Source of the DNA: Ichthyophis bannanicus
Lineage: Eukaryota; Chordata; Amphibia; Gymnophiona; Ichthyophiidae
Direction of reading: 5' to 3'
Assembly: GCA_033557465.1 (NCBI GenBank)
Contig: CM066043.1
Span: 112,334,278 to 112,398,277, forward strand
Length of the DNA stretch: 64,000 nucleotides
Shown: positions 52,860-61,696 of the stretch, piece by piece
How positions within the stretch are numbered: position 1 is the first letter of the stretch
Layout: each line of letters opens with the position of its first letter
Notes under the pieces: generated by a model
What the model was told of the DNA's origin: nothing
The model's database searches: none
Seen by the model: the letters and a program-made list of their open reading frames with translations, nothing else
Made by a program: the position numbers and the translations under genes

Positions 52860-53035
52860 TGCGGAAAAACGAAAACTGAGGAGAGGCAGTTGGGAAAGGC
52901 GGGAAGGCAGCACACAGGAGTGTTGGGATGCTTCCAAAAGAGTTCTGATTGGACGCTGGGGAACGTTCCCGCGCAAACTCCATCAGTACCAAGGTACCCA
53001 TATGTGAAGACTCATTCCTGCTTATTCCTGGAGAA
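52860..53035 (-). repeat. DIRS-B 5' inverted terminal repeat (B2)
   Basis: Contains 'ttctccaggaataagcagg', 'gtaccttggtactgatggag' and the 'ggaagcatcc' block, inverted relative to 47375-47560. It abuts the Tc1 fragment at 53036. Confidence 0.77.
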
Positions 53036-53165
53036 TACCGTTCTCACAGTGACACATGGTGGTGGCAGCAGCATGCTGTGGGGATGTTTTTCATTGGCAG
53101 GGACAGGAAAACTGGTCAGGATTGAACGATGGATGGCACTAAATACAGTGTAATTCAGGCTATGG
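53036..53165 (+). pseudogene. Tc1/mariner transposase fragment, right part
   Basis: Encodes TVLTVTHGGGSSMLWGCFSL and AGTGKLVRIERWM, the conserved Tc1 segment (HGGGS-M-WGCF) after the second catalytic Asp. It continues from 47374. The third catalytic residue is not reached. Confidence 0.85.
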
Positions 53166-55535
53166 CTCATTGACAATCCATAGCAGGCCAGGTGCATTCG
53201 CCACTGTGGGAGTGTGGTAGAGGGAAAAATGTTGTGTGGTCAACTGAATGGCTAATGTGGAAACCGGACATCACATTAGGAAGGAACACTGGATGAGTGT
53301 GGAGTCACCCTACTGTTGAAAAACTTGGTGTATGGTGGGTCAGTCACTAGAATGTGAAGCTCATTAACTCTGCACACTGAAATTACTGCTACCAAAAATA
53401 AAACTGTCTAGATCAGGGGTCTCAAACACGCGGCCCACGGGCCGCATGCGACCCACCAGAGCATCTTGTGCGGCCCGCGAAGCACTTACCGGCGTGTAAA
53501 AAAAAAAATCCAAACTTGCTGCCACCGCAGTATTAAGCGTCCCGTGGGCCCCTCTGCCTGGCAGAGTCCTCTCCTCCCTGCAGCATCAGCTCCAAAAGCG
53601 GCGGCTTTCAGAGCCGCGAAGAGAGAGAGTTTCTCTCGCGCGGTTCTGAAGAGCAGCGAGAGAGTCTTTAGAACCGCGCGAGAGAAACTCTCTCTCTTCG
53701 CGGCTCTGAAAGCCGCCGCTTTTGGAGCTGATGCTGCAAGGAGGAGAGGACTCTGCCAGGCAGAGGGGCCCGCGGGACGCTTAATACTGCGGCAGCAGCA
53801 GCAGCAAATATACATTTTTTTAAAATCTACCTTGGCTGATGGTGGGAGGGGGGTTAGGACTGGTAATGGGCTAAGGGGGGGGGCTAGGACTGGTAATGGC
53901 CTATGAGGGGGGTAACTGAAAATGGGGTGATGGGGGTAACACTGAAAATGGGGTGATGGGGGTTAGGACTGGAAGTGGGCTATGGGGGGTTAGGACTGGT
54001 AATGGGCTATGGGGGGGGCTAGGACTGATAATGGGCTGGGGGGTCTGCTAGGACTGAAAATGGGCTGAGTGGAAGGGGGGCTTGAACTGCAAATGGCTGA
54101 TGGGGAGGGGGGCTTGGAATAGAAATGGGCTGTGAGGGGAGGGAGCTAGCAGTGGAAATGGGCAGATGGGGGGCTAGGACTAAAAATGGGCTGATGCAGT
54201 GACTAGAAGGGAGGGGGTGCTGTGTGGGACTGGAACTAGAAGGGAGCTGATGTTGGGGGAGGATTAGAATGGGATGGAGCTGGGAGAGTGAAATGGAGAA
54301 GGGACAAATATTTTGTGTGGGAGGGAAGACAAATCTACAATTGGCCAGGTATTGGGAGAGTAAGTGGGGATTGAGGATGGAGGGGTAAAATTTGAGTGGA
54401 TGAAATAGGAATGAGGAAAGAGCAAAAGGAGAAAGATTAATATGTTAAAGCAGATGTAGAGGGAGAATGGAAAAAGCTAGAAGAGAGAAGAAAGGACAAA
54501 TGGACAGCAGACGATGGAGAGTTAGCCGAAGGCACGAAGAAACCAGAAGAAAGTGGCTGGAACAATTGCAACTGAAAAAAAAATGCACAAAAGGTAGAAA
54601 AATATCTTTATTTTGAATTTATTAACTGGAATATGTCAGTTCTGGGAAATGTGCATCAATAACGTCTGCGCTTTGTTTAGTACAAGAGGAAATTAATTTA
54701 TAGTTTTATTTCTACAGTGTTGTTGTACATTCCAAGTTTGGCTTTTGGGGGTCCCAGTTTAATAGTCTTGTTTCTAAATTTTGTTTCCTTGTTTAGTGAT
54801 GGTGTATTCTGCATGTGTAACTGAGCTGAGGTATTCTGTTTATGTAATTCCTATTTGACATTGCTACTTGTTCTCTGTCCCCAGTAGGTCATGTATTGTT
54901 ATTCTCTGAAATGTATTGATTTAATATTTGCAGTGTTGCCTTTTGATAGGTAGGGTATGGTGCTTTGTGAGTCCTGGTAGTGCTGTTAGGATATGGTGGG
55001 TTTGCTATAGGTTCTAAATGGGCAGTGTTTGTTTGTAGTAGTTCCTAATGTGCCTGGCGGTTGGCACTGGATTATAGTAATGTAGAAATCTTTTAGTCTT
55101 TCTTTATTCATGCACTCATTAAGAGGCATGTTTACTAAAAGTTAGGGTATGGTAACATTATGCAAATATTATGCAAATGAGGTCCCTTATGCAAATGAGG
55201 TCCCACGTCTCATGCGGCCCCCGGGTTATTTTACAAGTCCTCATTTGGCCCTCAAAGCAATTTGAGTTTGAGACCCCTGGTCTAGATCAAGTACTTCAGA
55301 TCACAACTTCCAGTGGCTTAATAGGAATTTCTTCAAATGCATTAGAAAAATGCTAAGGTCCCAAAACATACCAAGTGGCTTGATAGGAGGCTTCAATAGA
55401 AGGAAACCCCATTATGAATCAAATGACTAAAGACTCAGCAAAATGGGTTTAACTTCTACATGTTGTTAAATATCAATTGCACTAAAGTGAACCCTAACAG
55501 AGTTGGTTTTCAAACATGACTAAAGGATGTAGAAC
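53166..55535 (-). pseudogene. Very old DIRS recombinase remnant flanking the hAT element (tentative)
   Basis: 53250-53413 and 55288-55535 together resemble, base by base in patches, the minus-strand recombinase of A4 (39160-39560): 'ggatgagt', 'gtatggtgggtcagtcact', 'aagctcattaactctgca', 'ctaacagagttggttttcaa'. No frame is left. The hAT element at 53414-55279 divides it. Confidence 0.4.
53414..55279. mobile_element. hAT-type nonautonomous element, 1.87 kb, perfect 8-bp duplication
   Basis: Flanked by GTCTAGAT at 53406-53413 and 55280-55287. Termini CAGGGGTCTCAAAC and GTTTGAGACCCCTG are inverted. Left part: a near-perfect palindrome about 53518-53806 (arms around 'ttttggagctgatgctgc', centre about 53660). 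Then a G-rich minisatellite (53830-54240) and an AT-rich body (54340-55150) shared with 44330-45440. No transposase ORF. Confidence 0.92.
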
Positions 55536-56281
55536 TACTCAAGCAGTTGTATTTATTTATTCCAGCATTTTGCTATACCACCAAATGGCCAGAAATGGTC
55601 ATCTTAGTGGGTCACAATCTAATTGTCATTCAATATGGGAGAGAAAAGAGAACAGCAAAAGACAGAGAAAAGGAAAAGGAAGAGGTATACAATAACAAAT
55701 AAATGGTAGGGTGGAGAGGAGAGGGTGAGTAAGACAGACAGGCACAGCGTGGAGCTAACTGAATTAACTCTGCAACGGACCAAGTACCAGAATCAGTCTG
55801 CTCATCACAGCTTCAGGAGACTACAAACTAAGCTAAGGCTTTCAGACTTTACAACTGCCTGTTTTTAATATAAATTTTAACTGTTGGATATAGGTTTTTA
55901 AGAATATTCAGACTGCCTACATTCCTTGCATAGCCTTTAAATCAGATATCCGAGTGTGCCTTCAGTTCACATAAGGTCTACTGGCCAGGGACACTTAAGT
56001 TCCCGCCCAACCTACCCAGGGTTGTATTGCCTAAATAGTCATCATATACATTGACATCTGTCCTTTAATTAGGTGTTACACCCACTTTTTCTCCTTTTCT
56101 TCTCCTAGGACAGCTAAATCAGCATGTTGTGTATTCAATGCAATAATTGTGGTGCTTTCATTCTGAGAAGAATCATTTGGAGCCTAAGAGCTTGCCCTAT
56201 ATGCCTCAAGTTATCTGCTATGCATAAAGAATTGATTCTACTAAGGAAATAATTAGTTGCAATCAAACAACTCCTCTAGGG
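55536..56281. other. Mostly unassigned sequence with an L2-like tail
   Basis: 55548-55640 resembles an L2-type 3' tail on the minus strand ('tttatttattccagcattttgctatacca'). The remaining 55700-56281 shows no ORF over 60 codons, no repeat structure and no motif I recognise. Confidence 0.4.
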
Positions 56282-56579
56282 CAGCGTTTTTCAACCACTG
56301 TGCCGCGGCACACTAGTGTGCCGTGAGATATTGTCTGGTGTGCCGTGGGAAAAATTCCAATTTCATCCGTAACATGTGGCCTCGGCTCACAAATTAGGGT
56401 TGCCAACCGGCCGGTTTTCAGCCGGCCTGGCCGGTTTTTCCATGGCCAGGCCGGCTGCCGGCACAGTTGTAAAACCGGCCATTGAAAAGCCGGTTTTTTG
56501 CTCTGGCCGCAAGATCAGGAGCAGCCAGAGCAAAAAACCGGCTTTTGTGCCGAAGTCCGCGGCGCGAACGCGATCGCGA

Positions 56580-56930
56580 TTCCCTATAGCAGTGCAGCCG
56601 CTGGTTCTGCTTTGTACAGAGCAGCGGCTGCACTACACTTACATTGAAAAGTAAAGAGAAACGGTGTCAGGAGCCCTCCGATCATGCAGAGCCCGAGGAA
56701 GTGATGTCATGGGGGCGGGCTCCTCACAGGCTGTCTTTCCTTTTCAAATTAACTTTAGCTGCAATAAAGTTAATTTGAAAAGGAAAGACAGCCTGTGAGG
56801 AGCCCGCCCCCATGACATCACTTCCTCGGGCTCTGCGATGACCGGAGGGCTCCTGACACAGTTTCTCTTTACTTTTCAATGTAAGTGTAGTGCAGCCGCT
56901 GCTCTGTACAAAGCAGAAGCAGCAGCTTGG
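56580..56930. repeat. Long palindrome in the hAT element
   Basis: Left arm ('cagccgctg...acttacattgaaaagtaaagag...cttttcaaattaac') and right arm are inverted with few mismatches, centred near 56762. It could form a hairpin of about 165 base pairs. Confidence 0.87.
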
Positions 56931-56934
56931 GCAG

Positions 56935-57275
56935 AGGGGGGTTGTGTGTGTGTGAGTGAACCAGCAAGGGGGGGGGAGTGTGAGTGAACCAGCAAGGGGG
57001 GGGGAGTGTGAGTGAACCAGCAAGAGGGGGGGGGAGTGTGAGTGAACCAGCAGTGGAGGGGGGGGGGGTGGTGTTAGTGAAACAGCAAGAGGGGGGGGGG
57101 TGTGTGAGTGAACCAGCAGGGGAGGGGGGTAAGTGAGTGAGTGACCCAGCAGGAGGGGTGAGTAAGTGACAGGGGGGTGGGTGAGTGAACCAGCAGTGGA
57201 GGGGGGTGGGTGGTGTGAGTGAACCAGCAGGGGAGGGGGGTTGGTGTGAACCAGCAGGGGAGGGGGGTTGGTGTG
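56935..57275. repeat. Minisatellite of about 30-bp units
   Basis: About nine units of 'gggggggagtgtgagtgaaccagcaa' with variable G-run length. Minus-strand frames through it are repetitive and not genes. Confidence 0.87.
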
Positions 57276-57498
57276 AGTGTTTGATTCCTATTCAAGAGAA
57301 TTACTTTATATATAGTCAATATAGGCACAGAGGTAAATTTTTTAACATTTTCTAATGGTGGTGTGCCTCGTGATTTTTTTCATGAAAAAAGTGTGCCTTT
57401 GCACAAAAAAGGTTGAACACTGCTCTAGGGTACAATCTGAACAAAATCCACAACCGCTCCCAAAAAGAATCAAACAGCCCAGGAACAAATAGATCACA

Positions 57499-58200
57499 GT
57501 GGGCTCTACTAAGTTGCGACCTGTAATGCAGAGACACCTTCTACATCAAGAGATATCCCTGTATAATGTCTTATCTTCCTTGGATAATGAGGGTGCCCAA
57601 TTCATGGAAACTGAAGTGCCCTTAAATGAAAAGCTCAATGCCATATCTACGGATAATGCACCAAATAGGAAAAAAAAATCACAAAACAGAAAACTACTAC
57701 TACTTGGAGATTCCACCATCAGAGGCATCAACTTGGGAACACAGTTCAAAGGAGAGAAGATGGTCAAATGCCTCCCAGGCCCTTCAGTCAGCAGGAACAT
57801 GAACCAAATGGTTGATATAGTTACTGCAGAAAATAAGCACTCCAAAACTGATGATGTCATCCACTTGGGTACAAATAACCTGGCTAGAAACAGTGCCTCT
57901 GCAGTTCAAAGGAACTTCCAGACTCTGAGAGAGAAACTCAAGCCTATTGTTAACACTATAGCATTCTCAGACGTTCTACCTGTTCATGGAAAGGGGGCAG
58001 AAAGGCTGCATCGCATAAACAACTTTAATACATGGCTCCAAACCTGGTGCAAACAGGAAGGATTTAGATATATAGGCGACTGTGGAAACAGATGGAACAA
58101 CAAAAGATTATACTGTGCTGATGGACTACATCTTTCCATCACAGAGAAAAGGATCCTAAGTGAAAAATTCAGGCAGTATGTGGACAAGCATTTAAACTAG
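57499..58200 (+). CDS. CR1 ORF1 protein with SGNH/GDSL-like esterase domain
   Basis: 233 open codons. Residues 66-73 LLLGDSTI are the GDS nucleophile block. VIHLGTNNLA (about residue 122) is the Gly/Asn block, and CADGLHLS (about residue 210) supplies the Asp and His of the catalytic pair. This order is that of the SGNH hydrolase-type domain described in CR1 ORF1 proteins. Its role in retrotransposition is not settled. The frame is fully open although ORF2 next to it has stops and frame breaks. The ATG at 57499 is taken because the frame is open to there; ATG at 57526 (MQRHLL) is an alternative. Confidence 0.83.
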   Translation: MGSTKLRPVMQRHLLHQEISLYNVLSSLDNEGAQFMETEVPLNEKLNAISTDNAPNRKKKSQNRKLLLLGDSTIRGINLGTQFKGEKMVKCLPGPSVSRNMNQMVDIVTAENKHSKTDDVIHLGTNNLARNSASAVQRNFQTLREKLKPIVNTIAFSDVLPVHGKGAERLHRINNFNTWLQTWCKQEGFRYIGDCGNRWNNKRLYCADGLHLSITEKRILSEKFRQYVDKHLN

Positions 58201-58354
58201 GGAAAGGGGGTGACGGATGAAGAAGGACAAGTTCAGGACATCACTCCCAGCAAAAGCAATATGACATTGGAAACAGTCACACTTTTAAACCACACATCAA
58301 TGGCAAGCAGGAAAGGGCATGTAGAACAAAGTCCATGAAAAGCACAGGCAAGTC

Positions 58355-59090
58355 AGTCAACAAATGTTGGAAAGCAATAAGCACAAATGCTCAAAGCCTA
58401 GCCAACAAAGTTCCTGATCTGGAAGCCCTAATGGTGGAAATGGACTTGGACATGGTGGCCATTACAGAAACATGGTTTAATAAGTCGCATTAATGGGATA
58501 TAGCCATAGCTGGCTATAATCTATTTAGAAAAGATAGAGAGAATAGAAAAGATAGAAAGAATAGAAAAGGAGTAGCCGCCGCAGCAGTAAATGTCAAAAA
58601 CAATATTAAAGCTGCTGAAATGCAGGAGATGTGGGGAAAATAAGAAGAGCTGTGGATTGTGTTGGAAAGAGGAGATGGTATAGTCTACAAGCCTCCAACT
58701 CAAACCGAAGAAATGGATAGCGAATTGATTGCTGATATAGCAAAGATAGCCATGAAGGGGGAAGTGATCATATTGGGTAACCTAATCTAACCAATATGGA
58801 TTGGAGTATTCCTTCTGCAAATCTGGAAAGTAGTAAAAAATTGTGGATGCCTTCCAAGATGCTTTACTTAAACAAATGGTGATGGAACCGACTAGGGAGA
58901 GCTCGGTGATGGATTTAGAGCTCACCAACAGAGATAGCGTGTCGAATATTCAGGTGAGTGCCCATGTGAGCAGCAGCAATCATCACACGGTGTGGTTTGA
59001 GATAAAAGCCAAGGTCGAATCCAATCACAGCAAGCTCAAAGTCCTAGAATTTAAAAACACTGGCTTCAGTAAAATGGCCAAGTAGCTGAA
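58355..59090 (+). pseudogene. CR1 ORF2 endonuclease, decayed
   Basis: Readable codons: STNAQSLANKVPDLEAL, MVAITETWF (catalytic Glu), a stop where HDWD is expected (near 58491), AGYNLFRKD, a purine-rich insertion near 58520-58570, then LLKQMVMEPTRESSVMDLEL and SSSNHHTVWF, where the catalytic SDH is now SNH. The frame is broken and at least one catalytic Asp is lost. Confidence 0.82.
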
Positions 59091-59460
59091 AGGGTAGTTA
59101 CTCACCTGTAACAGGTGTTCTCCAGGAGCAGCAGGAATCAGTCCTCACATATGGGTTACATCGACGCCGATGAAGCCCTTGTGGAGCATTTCCCCAGCTT
59201 TCCAAGAAAGCCTTTGGGAATACAGGCGCGCATGCGCGGTTCCCTTCCCGCCTAAAGGTGCCATCTTGCTCAGTCAAATGACATAGCTAAAAACAGCACA
59301 CAAAAATGTAAAAATAAACTATGTACAACTGCAACTCCCAGGGGAGGAGGGAGGGTTGTGAGGACTGATTCCTGCTGCTCCTGGAGAACACCTGTTACAG
59401 GTGAGTAACTACTCTTTCTCCAGGACCAAGCAGGAAGTCAGTCCTCACATATGGGTGACT
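59091..59460 (-). repeat. DIRS-A 3' terminal repeat and internal complementary region (A5)
   Basis: 'gtagttactcacctgtaac' is mirrored at the right by 'gttacaggtgagtaactac', a perfect inverted match over about 55 bases around a loop of roughly 200 bases. 'tttctccaggaccaagcagg' follows as the complement of the 5' end. Confidence 0.83.
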
Positions 59461-59590
59461 CCCAAGCTCTGGGCTACCAAGGAACCCAGGCTGAACAAGA
59501 GAACTCCCTCTAGTCCCAGCATCAAAGAAAGGCTTTTCACTGACAGAACCTCCACCGGTAGCCCAACGGATGCTGGAGGGCAGGAGTTGC

Positions 59591-60220
59591 CTAAACCTCA
59601 AAGAGATTCCGGAGTACTGCCTGGCCAAAAGTACTGCCCCTACGGGACTCCCTCTCCAGACAGTAATGGGCCGCAAAAGTCTGGCTTGAAGACCAAGGTG
59701 CAGCCCTGCAGATGTCCACCAATGGTACAGAGCAGAGGTGAGCCACTGAGGCAGCCATTGCCCTGACACGATGGGCCATGACCCGACCCTGCAAAGGAAG
59801 GTCAGCCGCCCTGTAAGCCCAGGTGATACAGTCAGCTACCCAGGTGGACAAGGTACGCTTGGACACAGCTAACCCTAAATTATTAGGGTCAAAAGATATG
59901 AAGAGCTGAGTAGCCCTTCTATGCCCTTGCGTACGGTGAAGGTAGAAGGATAAGGCCCTCCTACAGTCCAGCATCGGAGGAACCGGAACAGTAAAGGCCT
60001 CCTTCGAAGGAGAGTCGTACTGTAGGGCCTCGAGCTCCTCGGCTCGAGGCTCCTCCTCGGGGTCCGCAGGGATAGCCAACGCAGTGGCCATATCCCGAAC
60101 AAACTCCGAGAACTGGGTATCCTCCTGGGGGGGATCTACTCCGGGGCTCAGACTGCGGTGAGTCCGACGGGACGCACCGAGTCCGGAAGGTGTCAGGGGA
60201 CTCCTCGTCCTCCATCTCAC
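59591..60220 (-). CDS. In-frame Gag-recombinase fusion ORF (A5)
   Basis: 209 open codons. The first part is Gag (SEFVRDMATALAIPADPEEEP, ALQYDSPSKEAFTVPVPPML). At residue 83-84 it passes directly into recombinase (DCRRALSFYLHRTQGHRRA) and continues with FISFDPNNLG, HRVRAMAASVAH, SSSQTFAAHYCLE and LRNLFEV. In A4 the same two points are about 3.3 kb apart. The bases CTGGA occur at both parental sites, suggesting a microhomology-mediated deletion. The Arg-box half of the catalytic domain is gone, so it cannot recombine DNA. Confidence 0.82.
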   Translation of the reverse strand: MRWRTRSPLTPSGLGASRRTHRSLSPGVDPPQEDTQFSEFVRDMATALAIPADPEEEPRAEELEALQYDSPSKEAFTVPVPPMLDCRRALSFYLHRTQGHRRATQLFISFDPNNLGLAVSKRTLSTWVADCITWAYRAADLPLQGRVMAHRVRAMAASVAHLCSVPLVDICRAAPWSSSQTFAAHYCLERESRRGSTFGQAVLRNLFEV

Positions 60221-61047
60221 AGGCGGACTTGTCCGATGAGGAATCGGGGTCCGACCGCACAGGGCCTGTGAGCACCCACCCCGACGCCGAAGGCACCGGC
60301 GTCGACACCCTCGGTCCCGAACAGGAGGTCGAGGGAGACTGCGACCGAGGTCGACCTCGAGCCTTTATGGTCTCGAGTATCGGCTCGGTCTCCGGGGTCA
60401 ACTTCAATGTCGATGTCCCAGTGGTCGGGGCAGATGCGCCAGACAGGCTGCCCATCAGTGCCCGCTGCTGTTCCATGAAAGCAGACAGTCTGCTCTCCAA
60501 GGCTGTCAGCCTGAGACCCAGCTCAGGAGACTCAGCAGCCCCCGACTCGGGCCCCGGAGGTGCCGGGCCCGACGTCGGCTCTCTGGGAGAAGAGTCCACG
60601 AGGACTACAGGACTTACGTGTCCAGCAGACTCCAGCTCCACTCGAGGTACTTTGGGAGGCTTCTCCTGTTCCACGGACCCGGGGAGACGGTCGGGGGTCT
60701 GAGACCTAGCTCTCAAGGAGCCAGGGACCTCCTCCGACGACGCCCTCGTGAGCTGCTTCTTCCTCTTTCGTTCCCGGTCGAGGGGGACCCCCTGTCCGAG
60801 GAGCCCCGAAGGTGCTGGGGATCCGATTCCCGAGATGTCGAGGCCTCAGACAAGGTCCAGGCCCGGCCGGAGGCAGAGTCAGAAAAAAGCCTTTCCTTTT
60901 GGTGCTGACGACTTCGAAGTGCCTTGGAAGACATTTTTCCACATGGTCCACACGTCTTAGGATCGTGGTCAGGACCGAGGCACCGAAGGCAGCAGTCGTG
61001 TGTGTCGGTGAGAGACATTAACTTCTTGCACCGATCACACTTTTTAA
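60221..61047 (-). pseudogene. DIRS-A Gag N-terminal part (A5)
   Basis: Starts within KCDRCKK at 61047 and includes LTDTHDCCLRCLGPDHDPKTCGPCGK, a basic tract, EQEKPPKVPRVE, HVSPVVLVDSSPREP and ESRLSAFMEQQRALMGSL. A frameshift lies near 60960. The Gag initiation codon and the 5' terminal repeat have been lost. Confidence 0.8.
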
Positions 61048-61405
61048 ACCTAGGGTGCTCAGTTTGTTTATAAGTCGCCTGTGTGGAATGGTGTCAAAGG
61101 CTTTACTAAAACCTAAATAAACCACATCTAGAGCTCTCCCTCGGTCCAACTCCCTGGTCACCCAGTAAACGAAATTAATCAGTTTTTCTGACAAGAACTG
61201 CCTCTGGTGAATCCATGCTGCTTCGGATCCAGTAATCCATTGGACTCCAGAAACCTCACTATTTTTTCCTATAGCAGCACTTCCAATAATTTACTAACCA
61301 CTGAGGTTAAACTAACCGGCCTGTAGTTTTCAACTACATCCTTATTTCCACTTTTGTGTAAAGGGACCATATGTGCCCCTCTCCAGTCCTCTGGCACCAC
61401 TCCCT
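61048..61405 (-). pseudogene. CR1 reverse transcriptase fragment
   Basis: Homologous to 32088-32420: QHGFTRG-like region, VENYRPVSLTSVVSKLLE and VPEDWRGAHMVPLHKSGNKD. It lies between two DIRS-A copies and is bounded by neither a CR1 start nor a CR1 end. Confidence 0.82.
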
Positions 61406-61595
61406 GCAGTACACAGCTTGGGGAGGCATGACCTGCACGAAGCAGCAGGTGCACCTACTGCAGTATGGTGGGTACCTGTGCTCTGTACACACACAGCCCC
61501 CAAGAGTGTCTGGAGCAAGTTATCTACCTGACCCTCCCACTCTTCCTCTTTCCCACCCACCCATCCCATGATCTGCTTTTCTTCCCCCCCCCCCC
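61406..61595. other. Unassigned spacer
   Basis: About 190 bases with no motif recognised, ending in a poly-C run (61588-61599 region). Confidence 0.4.
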
Positions 61596-61696
61596 CCATT
61601 TCAAAAACCTTTATTAATATAAAGTTTAAGATACAATAAAGTCCACATCACGAGGGCCTCTACTGATAAGAAATACAACATCAAGAAAACATTACA
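61596..61696 (-). mobile_element. L1-like 3' tail
   Basis: On the minus strand: 'gtggactttattgtatcttaaactttatattaataaaggttttt', similar in layout to the L1-like terminus at 27166-27310. Too short to assign further. Confidence 0.48.

Larger units (their letters stand above)
47375..53035 (-). mobile_element. DIRS-B retrotransposon copy B2, gag only
   Basis: Sense is the minus strand. The 3' terminal/internal complementary module is at 47375-47755, a region without ORF at 47756-50145, Gag at 50146-52680 (with a hAT element at 50894-51373), and the 5' terminal repeat at 52860-53035. Removing it restores the Tc1 frame (NHPE-N-TVLTV) with no extra or missing bases apart from the shared GAGAA, so the insertion left no target duplication. 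Confidence 0.86.
56282..57422. mobile_element. hAT-type nonautonomous element, 1.14 kb, perfect 8-bp duplication
   Basis: Flanked by CTCTAGGG at 56274-56281 and 57423-57430. Ends CAGCGTTTTTCAACC and GGTTGAACACTG, with the 'gtgtgccgtggg'-type subterminal repeats common in vertebrate hAT MITEs. Inside: a CCGG-rich inverted segment (56400-56520), a large palindrome (56580-56930) and a 'gagtgaaccagca' minisatellite (56935-57275). No ORF of its own. Confidence 0.9.
57430..59090 (+). mobile_element. CR1 LINE with ORF1 and the start of ORF2
   Basis: Plus-strand CR1 containing an intact ORF1 (57499-58200) and a decayed endonuclease part of ORF2 (58355-59090). It is cut at 59091 by DIRS-A A5. The RT half is not found downstream in the same orientation. 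It is the only CR1 in the window that still has ORF1. Confidence 0.83.
59091..61047 (-). mobile_element. DIRS-A copy A5, 5' truncated, gag-recombinase deletion form
   Basis: 3' terminal and internal complementary module 59091-59460, recombinase C-terminus 59591-59970 joined directly to Gag 59971-61047. RT, RNase H and the methyltransferase-like domain are deleted. The 5' end is missing at 61047, where a CR1 fragment begins. It is inserted in the CR1 endonuclease; the left flank ends in 'ctgaaa'. Confidence 0.83.

Noticed and set aside
53518..53806. Inverted open frames on both strands in the hAT palindrome
   Set aside because: The near-identical translated products on opposite strands simply reflect the palindrome.
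56935..57275. CRISPR-like regular repeats
   Set aside because: Units are adjacent with no unique spacers and vary by G-run length; it is a minisatellite in a hAT element of a eukaryotic genome.
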